A stretch of 23,466 nt of DNA from CAYPZL01 sp964415045 (GCA_964415045.1 CAYPZL010000082.1:1-23466), one strand, 5' to 3'; counted from the first letter of the stretch, positions 8,083 to 18,163 are shown. Translations and numbers: made by a program. The notes: generated by a model from the letters alone, not told the origin.

Positions 8083-8805
8083 ATGGCAAAAAGGAAAGCA
8101 CCCAATTCCAAGACGAAAACCAGAAAGAAGACAACAAAGAAAAAGGCCGGGGCCGTTGACAAAGCTGCGGCGGCGGACCGCGTGAGGAAGATCTTTCCGA
8201 TACTGAAGAAAGCGTATCCGGACGCGAAAATCGCGCTGAACTTCAGCAATCCGCTCGAGCTGCTCGTCGCCACCATTCTCTCGGCCCAGTGCACCGACGT
8301 GCGCGTCAACCTCGTCACCGAGGACCTGTTCAAGAAATACCGCAGCGCCTCCGACTGGGCCCAGGCGGACATTACGCAGATCGAAGAGGACATCAAGTCG
8401 ACCGGCTTTTATCGCAACAAGGCCGCCAGCATCAAAGGGGCCTGCACGCAGATCCTGGCGGAACATGACGGGCGGGTCCCCGGCACGATGGACGAGCTCG
8501 TCGCCCTGCCGGGAGTGGGTCGAAAGACCGCCAACGTGATTCTGGGCAACGCCTTCGACACGCCCGGCATTACGTGTGACACACACGTCATCCGCCTGTC
8601 ACGACGTCTGGCCCTGTCCGATAACTCCGACGCGGTAAAGCTGGAGTTCGATTTGGCCGAAATAGTCCCCAGGCGCAACTGGACGGTGTTCAGTGACCTG
8701 CTGATCTTTCACGGCCGGAACATCTGCAAAGCCCGAACGCCAAACTGCAACGAGTGCCCGATCGCAGCGCACTGTCCGGCCGCCAACGAACCGGATTTGT
8801 GGTGA
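8083..8805 (+). CDS. nth: Endonuclease III (DNA glycosylase/AP lyase)
   Basis: A 240-residue base-excision-repair enzyme that removes oxidised pyrimidines and cleaves abasic sites. The helix-hairpin-helix LPGVGRKTAN carries the catalytic Lys148. The catalytic Asp166 lies in CDTHVIRL. The iron-sulfur loop has the exact C-x6-C-x2-C-x5-C spacing (Cys215, 222, 225, 231). An N-terminal extension of about 25 residues is almost all Lys, Ala and Thr and may be a DNA-binding tail. The start codon follows the dsbD stop with no gap, and the ribosome site (ggaggg) lies in the end of dsbD, so translation is likely coupled. It ends 34 nt before the LOG-family gene. Confidence 0.95.
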   Translation: MAKRKAPNSKTKTRKKTTKKKAGAVDKAAAADRVRKIFPILKKAYPDAKIALNFSNPLELLVATILSAQCTDVRVNLVTEDLFKKYRSASDWAQADITQIEEDIKSTGFYRNKAASIKGACTQILAEHDGRVPGTMDELVALPGVGRKTANVILGNAFDTPGITCDTHVIRLSRRLALSDNSDAVKLEFDLAEIVPRRNWTVFSDLLIFHGRNICKARTPNCNECPIAAHCPAANEPDLW

Positions 8806-8839
8806 ACCGCAGCAAGAATCTTACATTGAGAACGGACCT

Positions 8840-9526
8840 ATGATCGACAGCCCCGACAAGCCCGTACGAGATTTGTGGCGCATCTTCCGGATCATGGCCG
8901 AGTTTACCGAAGGCTTCGAGGAGCTGGCCTCGGTCGGCCCGGCCGTATCCGTCTTCGGCTCGGCCCGAACCGAGCCCGGCCACGCACACTACCAAGTGGC
9001 CGAGCAGACCGCCCGCGAGCTGGCCAAGGCCGGGTTCGCCGTCATCACCGGGGGCGGCGGCGGAATCATGGAAGCCGCCAACAAGGGCGCCGCCGAGGCC
9101 GGCGGAACCAGCATCGGCCTCAACATCGACCTGCCCATGGAGCAAGTGCCCAACGACTATCAGAACCTGTCCATGCAGTTTCGCTACTTCTTCGTCCGCA
9201 AGGTCATGTTCCTCAAGTACGCCCACGGCTTCATCGTCCTGCCGGGCGGCTACGGAACCATGGACGAGTTCTTCGAGTCGCTCGTGCTCATCCAGACGTT
9301 TCGCCAGGCCCAGTTCCCGGTTATCCTGATGGGCGGCGACTACTGGGAAGGGCTGATCCGTTGGGTCCACGAGAAAATGCTCGACGGGTACGGATACATC
9401 TCGCCCGAAGACCTGGACGTTTTCACGGTCGAGGACGACCCGAAGGCCGCCGTCAAGATCATCACCGACTTCCGGGAAAAGCAAGGCCCGACCGGCCTGG
9501 CCATGCCCCCCGGCATGAAGAAATAG
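8840..9526 (+). CDS. LOG-family (TIGR00730) Rossmann-fold protein
   Basis: A 228-residue protein of the lysine-decarboxylase-like/LOG family. The signature PGGYGTMDE is at residues 135-143, with the upstream phosphate-binding loop TGGGGGIMEAAN and an SVFGSAR motif near the N-terminus. Characterised relatives are cytokinin riboside 5'-monophosphate phosphoribohydrolases, or nucleotide 5'-monophosphate nucleosidases such as PpnN. They cut the base from a nucleoside monophosphate and are not decarboxylases despite old annotations. The bacterial substrate here cannot be told from sequence. It has no signal peptide and should be cytoplasmic. It is the last gene of the forward operon and converges on the isomerase-like gene across 37 bp with no obvious terminator. 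Confidence 0.88.
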   Translation: MIDSPDKPVRDLWRIFRIMAEFTEGFEELASVGPAVSVFGSARTEPGHAHYQVAEQTARELAKAGFAVITGGGGGIMEAANKGAAEAGGTSIGLNIDLPMEQVPNDYQNLSMQFRYFFVRKVMFLKYAHGFIVLPGGYGTMDEFFESLVLIQTFRQAQFPVILMGGDYWEGLIRWVHEKMLDGYGYISPEDLDVFTVEDDPKAAVKIITDFREKQGPTGLAMPPGMKK

Positions 9527-9563
9527 CCGAGGCGCAGAGCCAGGGGCGAATCCGCGGGAGCGG

Positions 9564-10994
9564 TTACCCTTCCATCACCATCTTGAGTCCCATCAGAGTG
9601 GCCAGTTCTCTGACACTCTCGATGTGATTGCCGTAGAAAACCACACGGTGGAGCAAGGTCATCATATCGCCCGCAAGCACGCCGCCGCCCCAGTTGCGTA
9701 TCATCGTCCGCGCATCGGCCACCTCCGTGGTGATCTGGGTGCGACAGCCCCGGTCGTGGTAGTCGGTCAGCTCGGTGATTTTGCCGGCGGAGATCAGCAT
9801 CGTGTCCAGGTTGACCAGCTTGGCGCACGTGATCTCCTGCCCCACCCGCATCTGCACCTCCAGCGACACTCCCTGGTTGCTGTCGCACTGCGTGCGAATG
9901 AGGAACGGGGCGCGCCGGCCGCTCGGACCGTCCAGTTTCGTGGTGCACGTGCAATGAGCGTGGATGACGGCGTTCTTTGACGCGTCGAACAGCGGGTCGG
10001 TGATGAAGCCCGGCACGCCGAACGCGTAGGCGAAGATCAGCATCGTCAGCGTCGAGTCGATGTCGCCCTCGCAGGCGCCGACCACCCCGATATCGTTGAG
10101 CTTGCTGAAAGTAAGACAGCCCTTGGCGGGCTTGCCCATGCAATGCGAACTCGTGATCGCTTGAGCGCGTTCCTGAATCATGATGTTCTTGATCGCCAGG
10201 TACAGGCGCGCGGAATTGATGATGTCGGCCCGCGAGGGCTCGACGATCTTCTGGGCCGGACCGATCCAGTAGCGCTGCGCCTCGGCCTCGGCCGCTTTCA
10301 GATCGACGGCTTCGTGAGCCGCCGCGACCCGGCTCTGGCTGATCGGCACGATCTGAGCGCCGAGGGCTTCCTTGACCTTCTCGGCCGAACAGGCGGGCTT
10401 CGTGCCTCGGGCCGGGCCTACCTCGATGATGCGCGACTGGGCCATGCGCACGGGAACGCGCAACAACGCCGCCGCACGCTCTAATTCACCGTAGTCGCTG
10501 GACGTAAACAGGATCACCTTCTTGCCGGCCTTTTGCCATTGCGGCACGTACATCCAGTCGTGCCCGCTGAAGGGCTGCGAGAAGATCGCCGTCGGCAGGC
10601 CCGCGTCCACCAGCTTCAGCAACGGCCCGCCGCTGCCGAAACTCAGGTGCACCAGCAATAACGCGTCGGCGCCCTTGAGCTTGCCCGCTACTTCCGTCGC
10701 CGCCGGCAACGTATTGGGAATCAGTTCGCCGCCGACGAACTTGACATCGCCGAGTCGAGCCGCCACACCGGCGAGATACTTCTTGAACTTCGCGACCTCG
10801 GCGGGTGCGTCGAAGGTCGGTGTGGGCCAGGCGCCGCCCGTGCCGACGTAGACGACGTGGATCCTGACCGGCGCCATCTTAGGCCAGCCCGCCTCTTCCG
10901 CCGCCGCCAACGGCCGAACCGCCAATCCGCCCGCCAGCAACGCGCCACCGGCCGCAGCCGCACCGATAAACTCCCGCCTCGACAACTCGCCCAT
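9564..10994 (-). CDS. Tat-exported L-fucose isomerase-like protein (COG2407)
   Basis: 476 residues. The start at 10994 is supported by aggag 9 nt upstream. The N-terminus SRREFIGAAAAGGALLAGG is a twin-arginine signal, so the folded protein is probably exported. The rest matches the fold of L-fucose/arabinose isomerase relatives (COG2407). Glu309 in GACEGDIDS and Asp333 in ITDPLFD are 24 residues apart, the same spacing as metal ligands Glu337 and Asp361 of E. coli FucI. His449 or His457 near the C-terminus may be the third ligand. Several Cys residues (HCTCTT, QCDSNQG) lie close to the predicted active site. Family members interconvert aldoses and ketoses, but the substrate here is unknown and some exported homologues may not be isomerases. 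It is probably monocistronic. Confidence 0.7.
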   Translation of the reverse strand: MGELSRREFIGAAAAGGALLAGGLAVRPLAAAEEAGWPKMAPVRIHVVYVGTGGAWPTPTFDAPAEVAKFKKYLAGVAARLGDVKFVGGELIPNTLPAATEVAGKLKGADALLLVHLSFGSGGPLLKLVDAGLPTAIFSQPFSGHDWMYVPQWQKAGKKVILFTSSDYGELERAAALLRVPVRMAQSRIIEVGPARGTKPACSAEKVKEALGAQIVPISQSRVAAAHEAVDLKAAEAEAQRYWIGPAQKIVEPSRADIINSARLYLAIKNIMIQERAQAITSSHCMGKPAKGCLTFSKLNDIGVVGACEGDIDSTLTMLIFAYAFGVPGFITDPLFDASKNAVIHAHCTCTTKLDGPSGRRAPFLIRTQCDSNQGVSLEVQMRVGQEITCAKLVNLDTMLISAGKITELTDYHDRGCRTQITTEVADARTMIRNWGGGVLAGDMMTLLHRVVFYGNHIESVRELATLMGLKMVMEG

Positions 10995-11060
10995 AAGTCA
11001 AATCTCCTTACAACTACACCCACAAAAACCACTCCTGCTCCACAACGCCAACACCACCCC

Positions 11061-11089
11061 ATACTACCAACCCCGCCCCCCAACGTCAC
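11061..11089 (-). promoter_or_regulatory. Possible promoter for the Tat-exported isomerase-like gene
   Basis: On the reverse strand, GTGACG (-35, 11084-11089), a 17-bp spacer and TAGTAT (-10, 11061-11066), each matching consensus at four of six positions. It lies 67 nt upstream of the start codon. This is weaker than the other promoters in the window. Confidence 0.3.
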
Positions 11090-11294
11090 CCGGATTCCCA
11101 ACGTCCCGCCTCGCCCGCAACATCCCATCGGGCCAACTTATCTGACGGCCTCGTTTGCCGTACTGAACACGGACCTCGGCGGCGGCGTTTCCGTGCCCAT
11201 CCAGGACGCTTCCAGCGGAATCGACGCCGGACTGCTCCTCGCCGCCATCGGCACCGCCCTCGTCGCCCACACGCGCCGCCGCAAAACCCTGTAA
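11082..11294 (+). pseudogene. Orphan C-terminal fragment with membrane anchor and basic tail
   Basis: A forward frame ending in TAA at 11292-11294 has coding-like third-position GC. It encodes a C-terminus of the form IDAGLLLAAIGTALVAHTRRRK, a hydrophobic stretch followed by a basic cluster, as in surface-sorting tails of the PEP-CTERM kind, though without a PEP motif. No start codon or ribosome site lies nearby, and the frame runs back into the antisense of the isomerase gene. It is therefore best read as the decayed end of a lost secreted-protein gene. Chance remains possible. Confidence 0.3.
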
Positions 11295-11586
11295 GACCCA
11301 AAACCACCGACCACGAACCGGCACCACGTTTGACGCTCGTTCCTCCGGCTTCGCGCCGGCGGGTTCAGAACGAGAAGGGGCGCCGCCCCCACCTGTTGTC
11401 CACAAATGCTCCATCATGTGGATGACGATCGGTTGCAGCATATGAGCCCAATCCCAAGGGATATAGAAAGTGCATTCGCTGCGGCAGGCCACACTGGATA
11501 CGACCTTCACGCAGCGCCAGCGGTAATCTATGCGGTTTACCTCATGGTTCCAGCCGTGCGATCAAGTGCGGCTTCTCTTGTCCTCG
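11295..11586. other. Intergenic stretch with no recognised gene
   Basis: I see no supported gene. Two GC-rich hairpins are present, ccggc/gccgg (11345-11359) and ggggc/gcccc (11377-11389), neither with a T-tract. A reverse-strand frame around 11400-11510 reads without stops but has no recognised similarity. Base composition shifts away from the GC-rich codon pattern of the neighbours towards that of the DUF4268 gene. Confidence 0.4.
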
Positions 11587-12738
11587 CTACGTTTCGCTGC
11601 CAGCCGAACTGATCTGATCGCCTCCACTGGCTGACCCGACATGTCGCAACTTATCCACAAAGGGACTAAACGCCTTCTCCAGCCGCCCCATCGCATCGAT
11701 CATGCGGTCCTGCATATCCGGCCACTGCTCAGAATCGTCACGATATCCCCCCTCGAACTCCTGCCGTAGGTAGGCCTTCTTCAGGTTGTCGCAACGGCAC
11801 CATTCGAGCGATCCTCCGTAACTCTGGTCTATTTCTTCCTGCCGCTTCCGCAACCAGTCAAACCTCGTCTTGTTGACCTCCCTGTCACCGTCAAGCACCA
11901 ATTCGATGGCCGAGGTGTGCCGTCGAATCACATAACTGTAGTGGATGCTGCTGATACCACTCCCGGCCTGAATCCAGGTGTCCCGTGAAGGAGACACATT
12001 TGCGAAGAGGCTGGTTTTCCCAGAAGAACGTTCAAGTAGGCCTTGCCAGAACGTCCTCCGCAGGGCAAATCGTTCCGCTTTTTCACGTTTCGTCTCCTTT
12101 TCTCGCTGCTCTTTTTCGCGCACCTGGATTTGGTATTGCTCAGCTTCCGGCAGGGGGATCACCTGTTGAACATCCAGCAGAACTCGGCCCCCGTCTGCAT
12201 AGGGTTTGAGACGAATGCAACAGACATCAAGTCCCTGCTTGTTCAGCCACAGAACCGAAGTGGTCAGCTCTTTCGAGAACTCGGCTGACGCCAAGACAAT
12301 CCTTACGGCTTGCCCAAACTGTTCTTCATCCGGCTCATCCCAGTCAAGGAACTCCAATATCGCCTGCCGAGCGTCGCCTTCCCTGTTAGTCGAGTGGAGG
12401 TGCCTGCCAAGAACCTCCACCGCCTTATCGAACGTCATTGTGGAGACCATCGCGGCATACCGAATCGCCTGGAGGTCCATGTAGCCCCCATCCTCGGTGC
12501 GTTTGAGTTCGATGACCACAAGGTTGGCCTGCTTGTCCAAGCCCAGCAGGTCAATTCGCCGCCTCGATTCTTCCCACTCTCCAAATTCCTCGGCGATCAC
12601 CAGAGTATCCGGAGCAATGACCTCGATCTGGTCGCGCAGAAGCCGCTGCAGGTCTCTTCGCTCGTGCAGTCCGACAGTCGAGAATGTTGTCTCACTGATC
12701 TTTGAGATATGATCGGCGGTTATCTCGTAGATTGCCAT
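11587..12738 (-). CDS. PD-(D/E)XK nuclease-like protein with DUF4268 C-terminal domain
   Basis: 383 residues, with a start at 12738 and ggga-type ribosome site upstream. The N-terminal half has the core of a PD-(D/E)XK nuclease of the DUF91/NucS-like kind: the family-typical ERRDLQRLLRDQ helix (26-37), then Asp63 in RIDLLGLD and Glu77-x-Lys79 in VVIELKR. A charged linker rich in KE/RE repeats (~205-225, likely coiled coil) leads to the C-terminal domain. That domain matches DUF4268 in pattern, with FWQGLLERS near the start and YVIRRHTSAIELVLDGD and a WP-D motif further on. The protein is cytoplasmic. Function is not established: such proteins occur sporadically and in defence-rich regions, so DNA cleavage against foreign DNA is possible but inferred. 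Codon use is visibly less GC-rich than the neighbours, suggesting transfer. It stands alone, with no methylase or partner adjacent. Confidence 0.75.
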   Translation of the reverse strand: MAIYEITADHISKISETTFSTVGLHERRDLQRLLRDQIEVIAPDTLVIAEEFGEWEESRRRIDLLGLDKQANLVVIELKRTEDGGYMDLQAIRYAAMVSTMTFDKAVEVLGRHLHSTNREGDARQAILEFLDWDEPDEEQFGQAVRIVLASAEFSKELTTSVLWLNKQGLDVCCIRLKPYADGGRVLLDVQQVIPLPEAEQYQIQVREKEQREKETKREKAERFALRRTFWQGLLERSSGKTSLFANVSPSRDTWIQAGSGISSIHYSYVIRRHTSAIELVLDGDREVNKTRFDWLRKRQEEIDQSYGGSLEWCRCDNLKKAYLRQEFEGGYRDDSEQWPDMQDRMIDAMGRLEKAFSPFVDKLRHVGSASGGDQISSAGSET

Positions 12739-12919
12739 GAGTCCGCGTCTCCCTTCCCGTGTTCATCTCACACATCGTCGTTGCCAAAACCTGCCCAGTG
12801 GACCGTGCTCACGCGAACCGGTAATATCTATGGGCGCAACTGTCTTAAATCGGCACCACGCGTAGGATAATACGCGCGTCACAGACCATCAACATGTTAG
12901 ACTGATACCCGCGGGTTTC

Positions 12920-12947
12920 GCCAAGCCTTTTCTCGCAAAGGCTTGGC
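12920..12947 (-). terminator. Strong hairpin just 3' of tRNA-His
   Basis: A perfect 11-bp stem, gccaagccttt (12920-12930) with aaaggcttggc (12937-12947), and a 6-nt loop, starting 3 nt after the tRNA 3' end. There is no T-tract on the reverse strand, so it may be a processing or stabilising end structure rather than a classical intrinsic terminator. Confidence 0.45.
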
Positions 12948-12950
12948 AAG

Positions 12951-13025
12951 GGTGAAAGAGGGGATTCGAACCCCCGACCCCCAGAACCACAATCTGGTGC
13001 TCTAACCAACTGAGCTACTTTCACC
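12951..13025 (-). tRNA. tRNA-His (anticodon GTG)
   Basis: The reverse strand folds as a complete cloverleaf. The acceptor is GTGAAAG/CTTTCAC, preceded by the His-specific extra G-1 (13025), which pairs with discriminator C73 (12951). The D arm is AGCTCAGTTGGTTAGAGC, the anticodon stem CCAGA/TCTGG with loop TTGTGGT, and the T arm GGGGGTTCGAATCCCCT. The 3' CCA is not encoded and must be added. A consensus-like promoter lies upstream at 13087-13114. Confidence 0.97.
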
Positions 13026-13053
13026 ACGAATGGCCGGGCTCCGGCCAAAGAAC

Positions 13054-13083
13054 AAGGTGCGCCGAGGGGTCTCGACGCACCTT
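13054..13083 (-). terminator. Hairpin between ppdK and tRNA-His
   Basis: An 8-bp stem aaggtgcg/cgcacctt extended by cgag/ctcg across one C-A mismatch. On the reverse strand it is followed by GTTCTTT, so it could terminate ppdK transcription. A further stem, tggccgg/ccggcca (13031-13047), lies just beyond. The hairpin overlaps the predicted start of the tRNA-His transcript. Confidence 0.5.
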
Positions 13084-13086
13084 GCC

Positions 13087-13114
13087 ATTGTACAGCGGAA
13101 ACGGTTCCTGTCAA
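13087..13114 (-). promoter_or_regulatory. Promoter of tRNA-His
   Basis: On the reverse strand, perfect TTGACA (-35, 13109-13114), a 16-bp spacer and TACAAT (-10, 13087-13092), with a start predicted near 13080. The -35 box lies inside a perfect inverted repeat, GTTCCTG-TTGA-CAGGAAC (13104-13121), that directly abuts the ppdK stop codon. The repeat could be part of the ppdK 3' end or an operator. Confidence 0.6.
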
Positions 13115-13121
13115 CAGGAAC

Positions 13122-15833
<2,712 letters not shown>

Positions 15834-15952
15834 TCTGACATTCTCCTTCTGTTGCATTTCAAAACCGAAAAGGTTACTCAATCAAGTCCACACTTGAGAA
15901 ATTCACCGTTCCATCATGCGGAAGTACCATGCTGGGGAAGGTAAAGGCGGAA

Positions 15953-15981
15953 AGTATATAGGGCGTGCGGCTCGATGTCAA
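15953..15981 (-). promoter_or_regulatory. Near-consensus promoter of ppdK
   Basis: On the reverse strand, perfect TTGACA (-35, 15976-15981), a 17-bp spacer and TATACT (-10, 15953-15958). The predicted start near 15946 leaves a leader of about 113 nt before the ppdK start codon. It is one of the strongest promoter matches in the window, suggesting high housekeeping expression. Confidence 0.7.
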
Positions 15982-16013
15982 CGAAGAAAACGCCAAATTC
16001 CGTCCATCATTCC

Positions 16014-16044
16014 GCGCCGAACGGCTCGTCGCCCGTATCGGCGC
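16014..16044 (-). terminator. Possible terminator of the sulfatase operon
   Basis: A stem gcgccga (16014-16020) with tcggcgc (16038-16044) and a partly paired inner loop (acgg/ccgt), just after the stop of the last operon gene. On the reverse strand the next bases are not T-rich; a short GTTTTCTT lies about 20 nt further. Weak call. Confidence 0.3.
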
Positions 16045-16059
16045 CAAAACGAGGTTCGG

Positions 16060-18144
16060 TCAGTGATCTCGAACGAGGAACAAACCGTCGCGGGGCCCGA
16101 GCCGGAGCGTATTGCCCACGACCGAGCCGTCATTCGTCCGGGCGTCCTGCTCCGCCGCGCCGCGCAGCCGCCGGAAACGCCGTCGAGGAAAGAGCCGCGC
16201 CATGTCAAACGCGTGGGGACGGGGGCCCGGATTCGCCAGCACCACGCCCCGCTCGAACTCGCGGCACATCACGTCGGGGCAGCCATACGCCTGGACGCGA
16301 TGAATCCAGACGGGCTCGCCTCCCTCGACAACAAATTCCAGATCCGTCTGTTTCGCGTCCATCGTCGAGAAATAGAATGCGGAAGTGAAATTCCGCTGAT
16401 TCACCCACGTCATGAAACGCGGCGGCCTTTCCGCCTGCTGGCCCTCGGCCGCGAGCCCGACGTACATCCGGCGCGCGACTTCGCGAGGATACCCGCGCAT
16501 CGGCGCGGCCCGGGCCGTGACGAGCACAACTAGGTCCGGGCCATCGCACGGGACGCGACGCAAACGGAAACGAAGCTCCGAACCCTCCGTGGCCTCCACT
16601 TTGAGAGCGCCTCGCTCGGCCTCGAACCGCACGCCGGGGCCGCTGAGCCGCTCGGTGACATCCGATGTGATTGCCGCCACGTCAAGCTCGAACAACCTGG
16701 GCCCGCCCGTCGCCAGGCGCCGCGCGGGGCCGAGCGGTTTGCCCAGCCAGCCCGGGCGGTTCTCGAGTCCCATGCGCAGCTCATCCCAGACGCCGAGCAT
16801 GCCGTCCGGGCCGGCCGGCGGCGGGTCGCTGTAGCACACCGCCGCATTCGTCAGCGCCGCCACCGCGAACATCAGGCGATTCGTCCGAAACGGAACCGCC
16901 GCACGTTTGGGCCTGCCGGGAAGTTCGCCCGGCACGCGGTACTTGTGATTGATGTAGTTGAAAACGGGCGGTCGCGCGTTCTGGTCCCAGAAGAAGTGAC
17001 GGTTGAGCCCGCCGGACCAATCGCGAATCTCGGAATCGCTTAGGTGCGGCCAACCCTCGCTTTCGATGCCGTTGAGAATGCCAAAGGCCCGCTGGTTGCG
17101 CAGCCCCATGCCGTCGGCGAGGATGAGCCGGTCGTCGCCGAGCCTGCGGCGCAGCTCCCGGAAGAATTCAACCACGCCGATGCCGTAGAGATTCAGGCCG
17201 CCGCGACGTCCCCGGTCGATCCGGCCGTCGGCGTCGCAATCGGCGCCGCGCGCCCGACCGCCGCCGGCGCATTCGTGATGCAGCACGTCGAATTCCAGGC
17301 CGTCGAACGCCGCCAGCGCCCCGGCGGGCCCGAACAACTCGGCCAGGTGCTCGACAAGCACGTCGGCGCACGTTTGCCCCTTCGCGTCGCGTGGGCAACA
17401 CGTCGCGTAATTGTAGAACCAGAGCAGGTGATTGTTCTTGCCCCACGGCCCTTCGGTCATGTGTGCGGCCGCATAGCTTCGCCCTGCCTCAAACGCGCGC
17501 GGCTTCGTCCCGTAGCAGCCGCGCCGCACGCGCAGAACCTTTCGCTTCACATCGACCGACAGAAGCTGCACCTGCTCGCTGCGCGACCAGTCGGGCTTGC
17601 CCTCGGCGTCCAGAACGCACAGACCGATGTCCTCGTTCTTGTCACGGTAGCGTCCCATGCCGACCCGAAACAGACGCGCGTCCTCCACGCGGATGTCCGT
17701 CTCACCTCCCTCGGCAGGCACGTCCGCGGCGATTTTCACGCCGTTATAGTAGAGCCAGTGCCCGGCGAAGAAGCGGCTCGACTCCCAACGCGGGTCGCGC
17801 GCATTTCCGTTGAAATGGAGCAGGACGAGTCCGTCGCCGTGACGCCGCTTGAACCGCGTGAAGTACTCGATGTTCTTAGCGGATCGCCCGACGACCTCTT
17901 CGTCCAGGACCTTGCCCTCGATGCCCATCAGCCGCTCGAAGATTCGCTCCCACCTCGCGTAAGGCATGTTCTTCTGCGCGGCCATCCCCTCGGCCTGCCG
18001 GAAGAAGAACGCGCGGGGGTGCTGCTCATCGAGTATGTCTAGGGCGTCGAGGCGGCCGTCGGCCTGCGCCGGGCAAGCCACTACGGCAAGAACAAGGACC
18101 ATAAAGAGTGCGACAACGCCGATTCGGTCCGGGTCGCAGTCCAT
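16060..18144 (-). CDS. Secreted glycoside-hydrolase-like protein
   Basis: 694 residues. A signal peptide (hydrophobic VVALFMVLVLAVVA, probable cleavage after AQA) points to export. The central part looks like a TIM-barrel glycosidase-like domain of the hypothetical GHL type. It has FDGLEFDV (Asp281, Asp286) where such barrels place acidic active-site residues on a strand end, a later RLILADGMG strand, and LNGIESEGW. Between them is a calcium-loop-like DCDADGRID (residues 302-310, D-x-D-x-D-G-x-x-D). The N-terminal ~250 and C-terminal ~200 residues are beta-rich and unassigned. No characterised family was recognised with confidence. Its start lies 19 nt after the first sulfatase stop with a gggagag ribosome site, so it is co-transcribed with the sulfatases. 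A role in cleaving or binding a sulfated glycan is inferred from that context. Its codons are very GC-rich, like those of the rest of the operon. Confidence 0.6.
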   Translation of the reverse strand: MDCDPDRIGVVALFMVLVLAVVACPAQADGRLDALDILDEQHPRAFFFRQAEGMAAQKNMPYARWERIFERLMGIEGKVLDEEVVGRSAKNIEYFTRFKRRHGDGLVLLHFNGNARDPRWESSRFFAGHWLYYNGVKIAADVPAEGGETDIRVEDARLFRVGMGRYRDKNEDIGLCVLDAEGKPDWSRSEQVQLLSVDVKRKVLRVRRGCYGTKPRAFEAGRSYAAAHMTEGPWGKNNHLLWFYNYATCCPRDAKGQTCADVLVEHLAELFGPAGALAAFDGLEFDVLHHECAGGGRARGADCDADGRIDRGRRGGLNLYGIGVVEFFRELRRRLGDDRLILADGMGLRNQRAFGILNGIESEGWPHLSDSEIRDWSGGLNRHFFWDQNARPPVFNYINHKYRVPGELPGRPKRAAVPFRTNRLMFAVAALTNAAVCYSDPPPAGPDGMLGVWDELRMGLENRPGWLGKPLGPARRLATGGPRLFELDVAAITSDVTERLSGPGVRFEAERGALKVEATEGSELRFRLRRVPCDGPDLVVLVTARAAPMRGYPREVARRMYVGLAAEGQQAERPPRFMTWVNQRNFTSAFYFSTMDAKQTDLEFVVEGGEPVWIHRVQAYGCPDVMCREFERGVVLANPGPRPHAFDMARLFPRRRFRRLRGAAEQDARTNDGSVVGNTLRLGPRDGLFLVRDH

Positions 18145-18163
18145 CGGTTCTCTCCCAGGAGTA

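Noticed and set aside
7171..8586. Reverse frame across dsbD and nth
   Set aside because: It spans two well-supported forward genes and has no recognisable sequence.
11064..11510. Reverse frame of 148 residues in the gap before the DUF4268 gene
   Set aside because: No ribosome site, no family similarity, and it overlaps hairpins and the opposite coding-like fragment; kept only as an uncertain stretch.
12920..12947. Hairpin near tRNA-His as an integration attachment site
   Set aside because: It is an inverted repeat, not a copy of the tRNA 3' end, so it does not support an att site.
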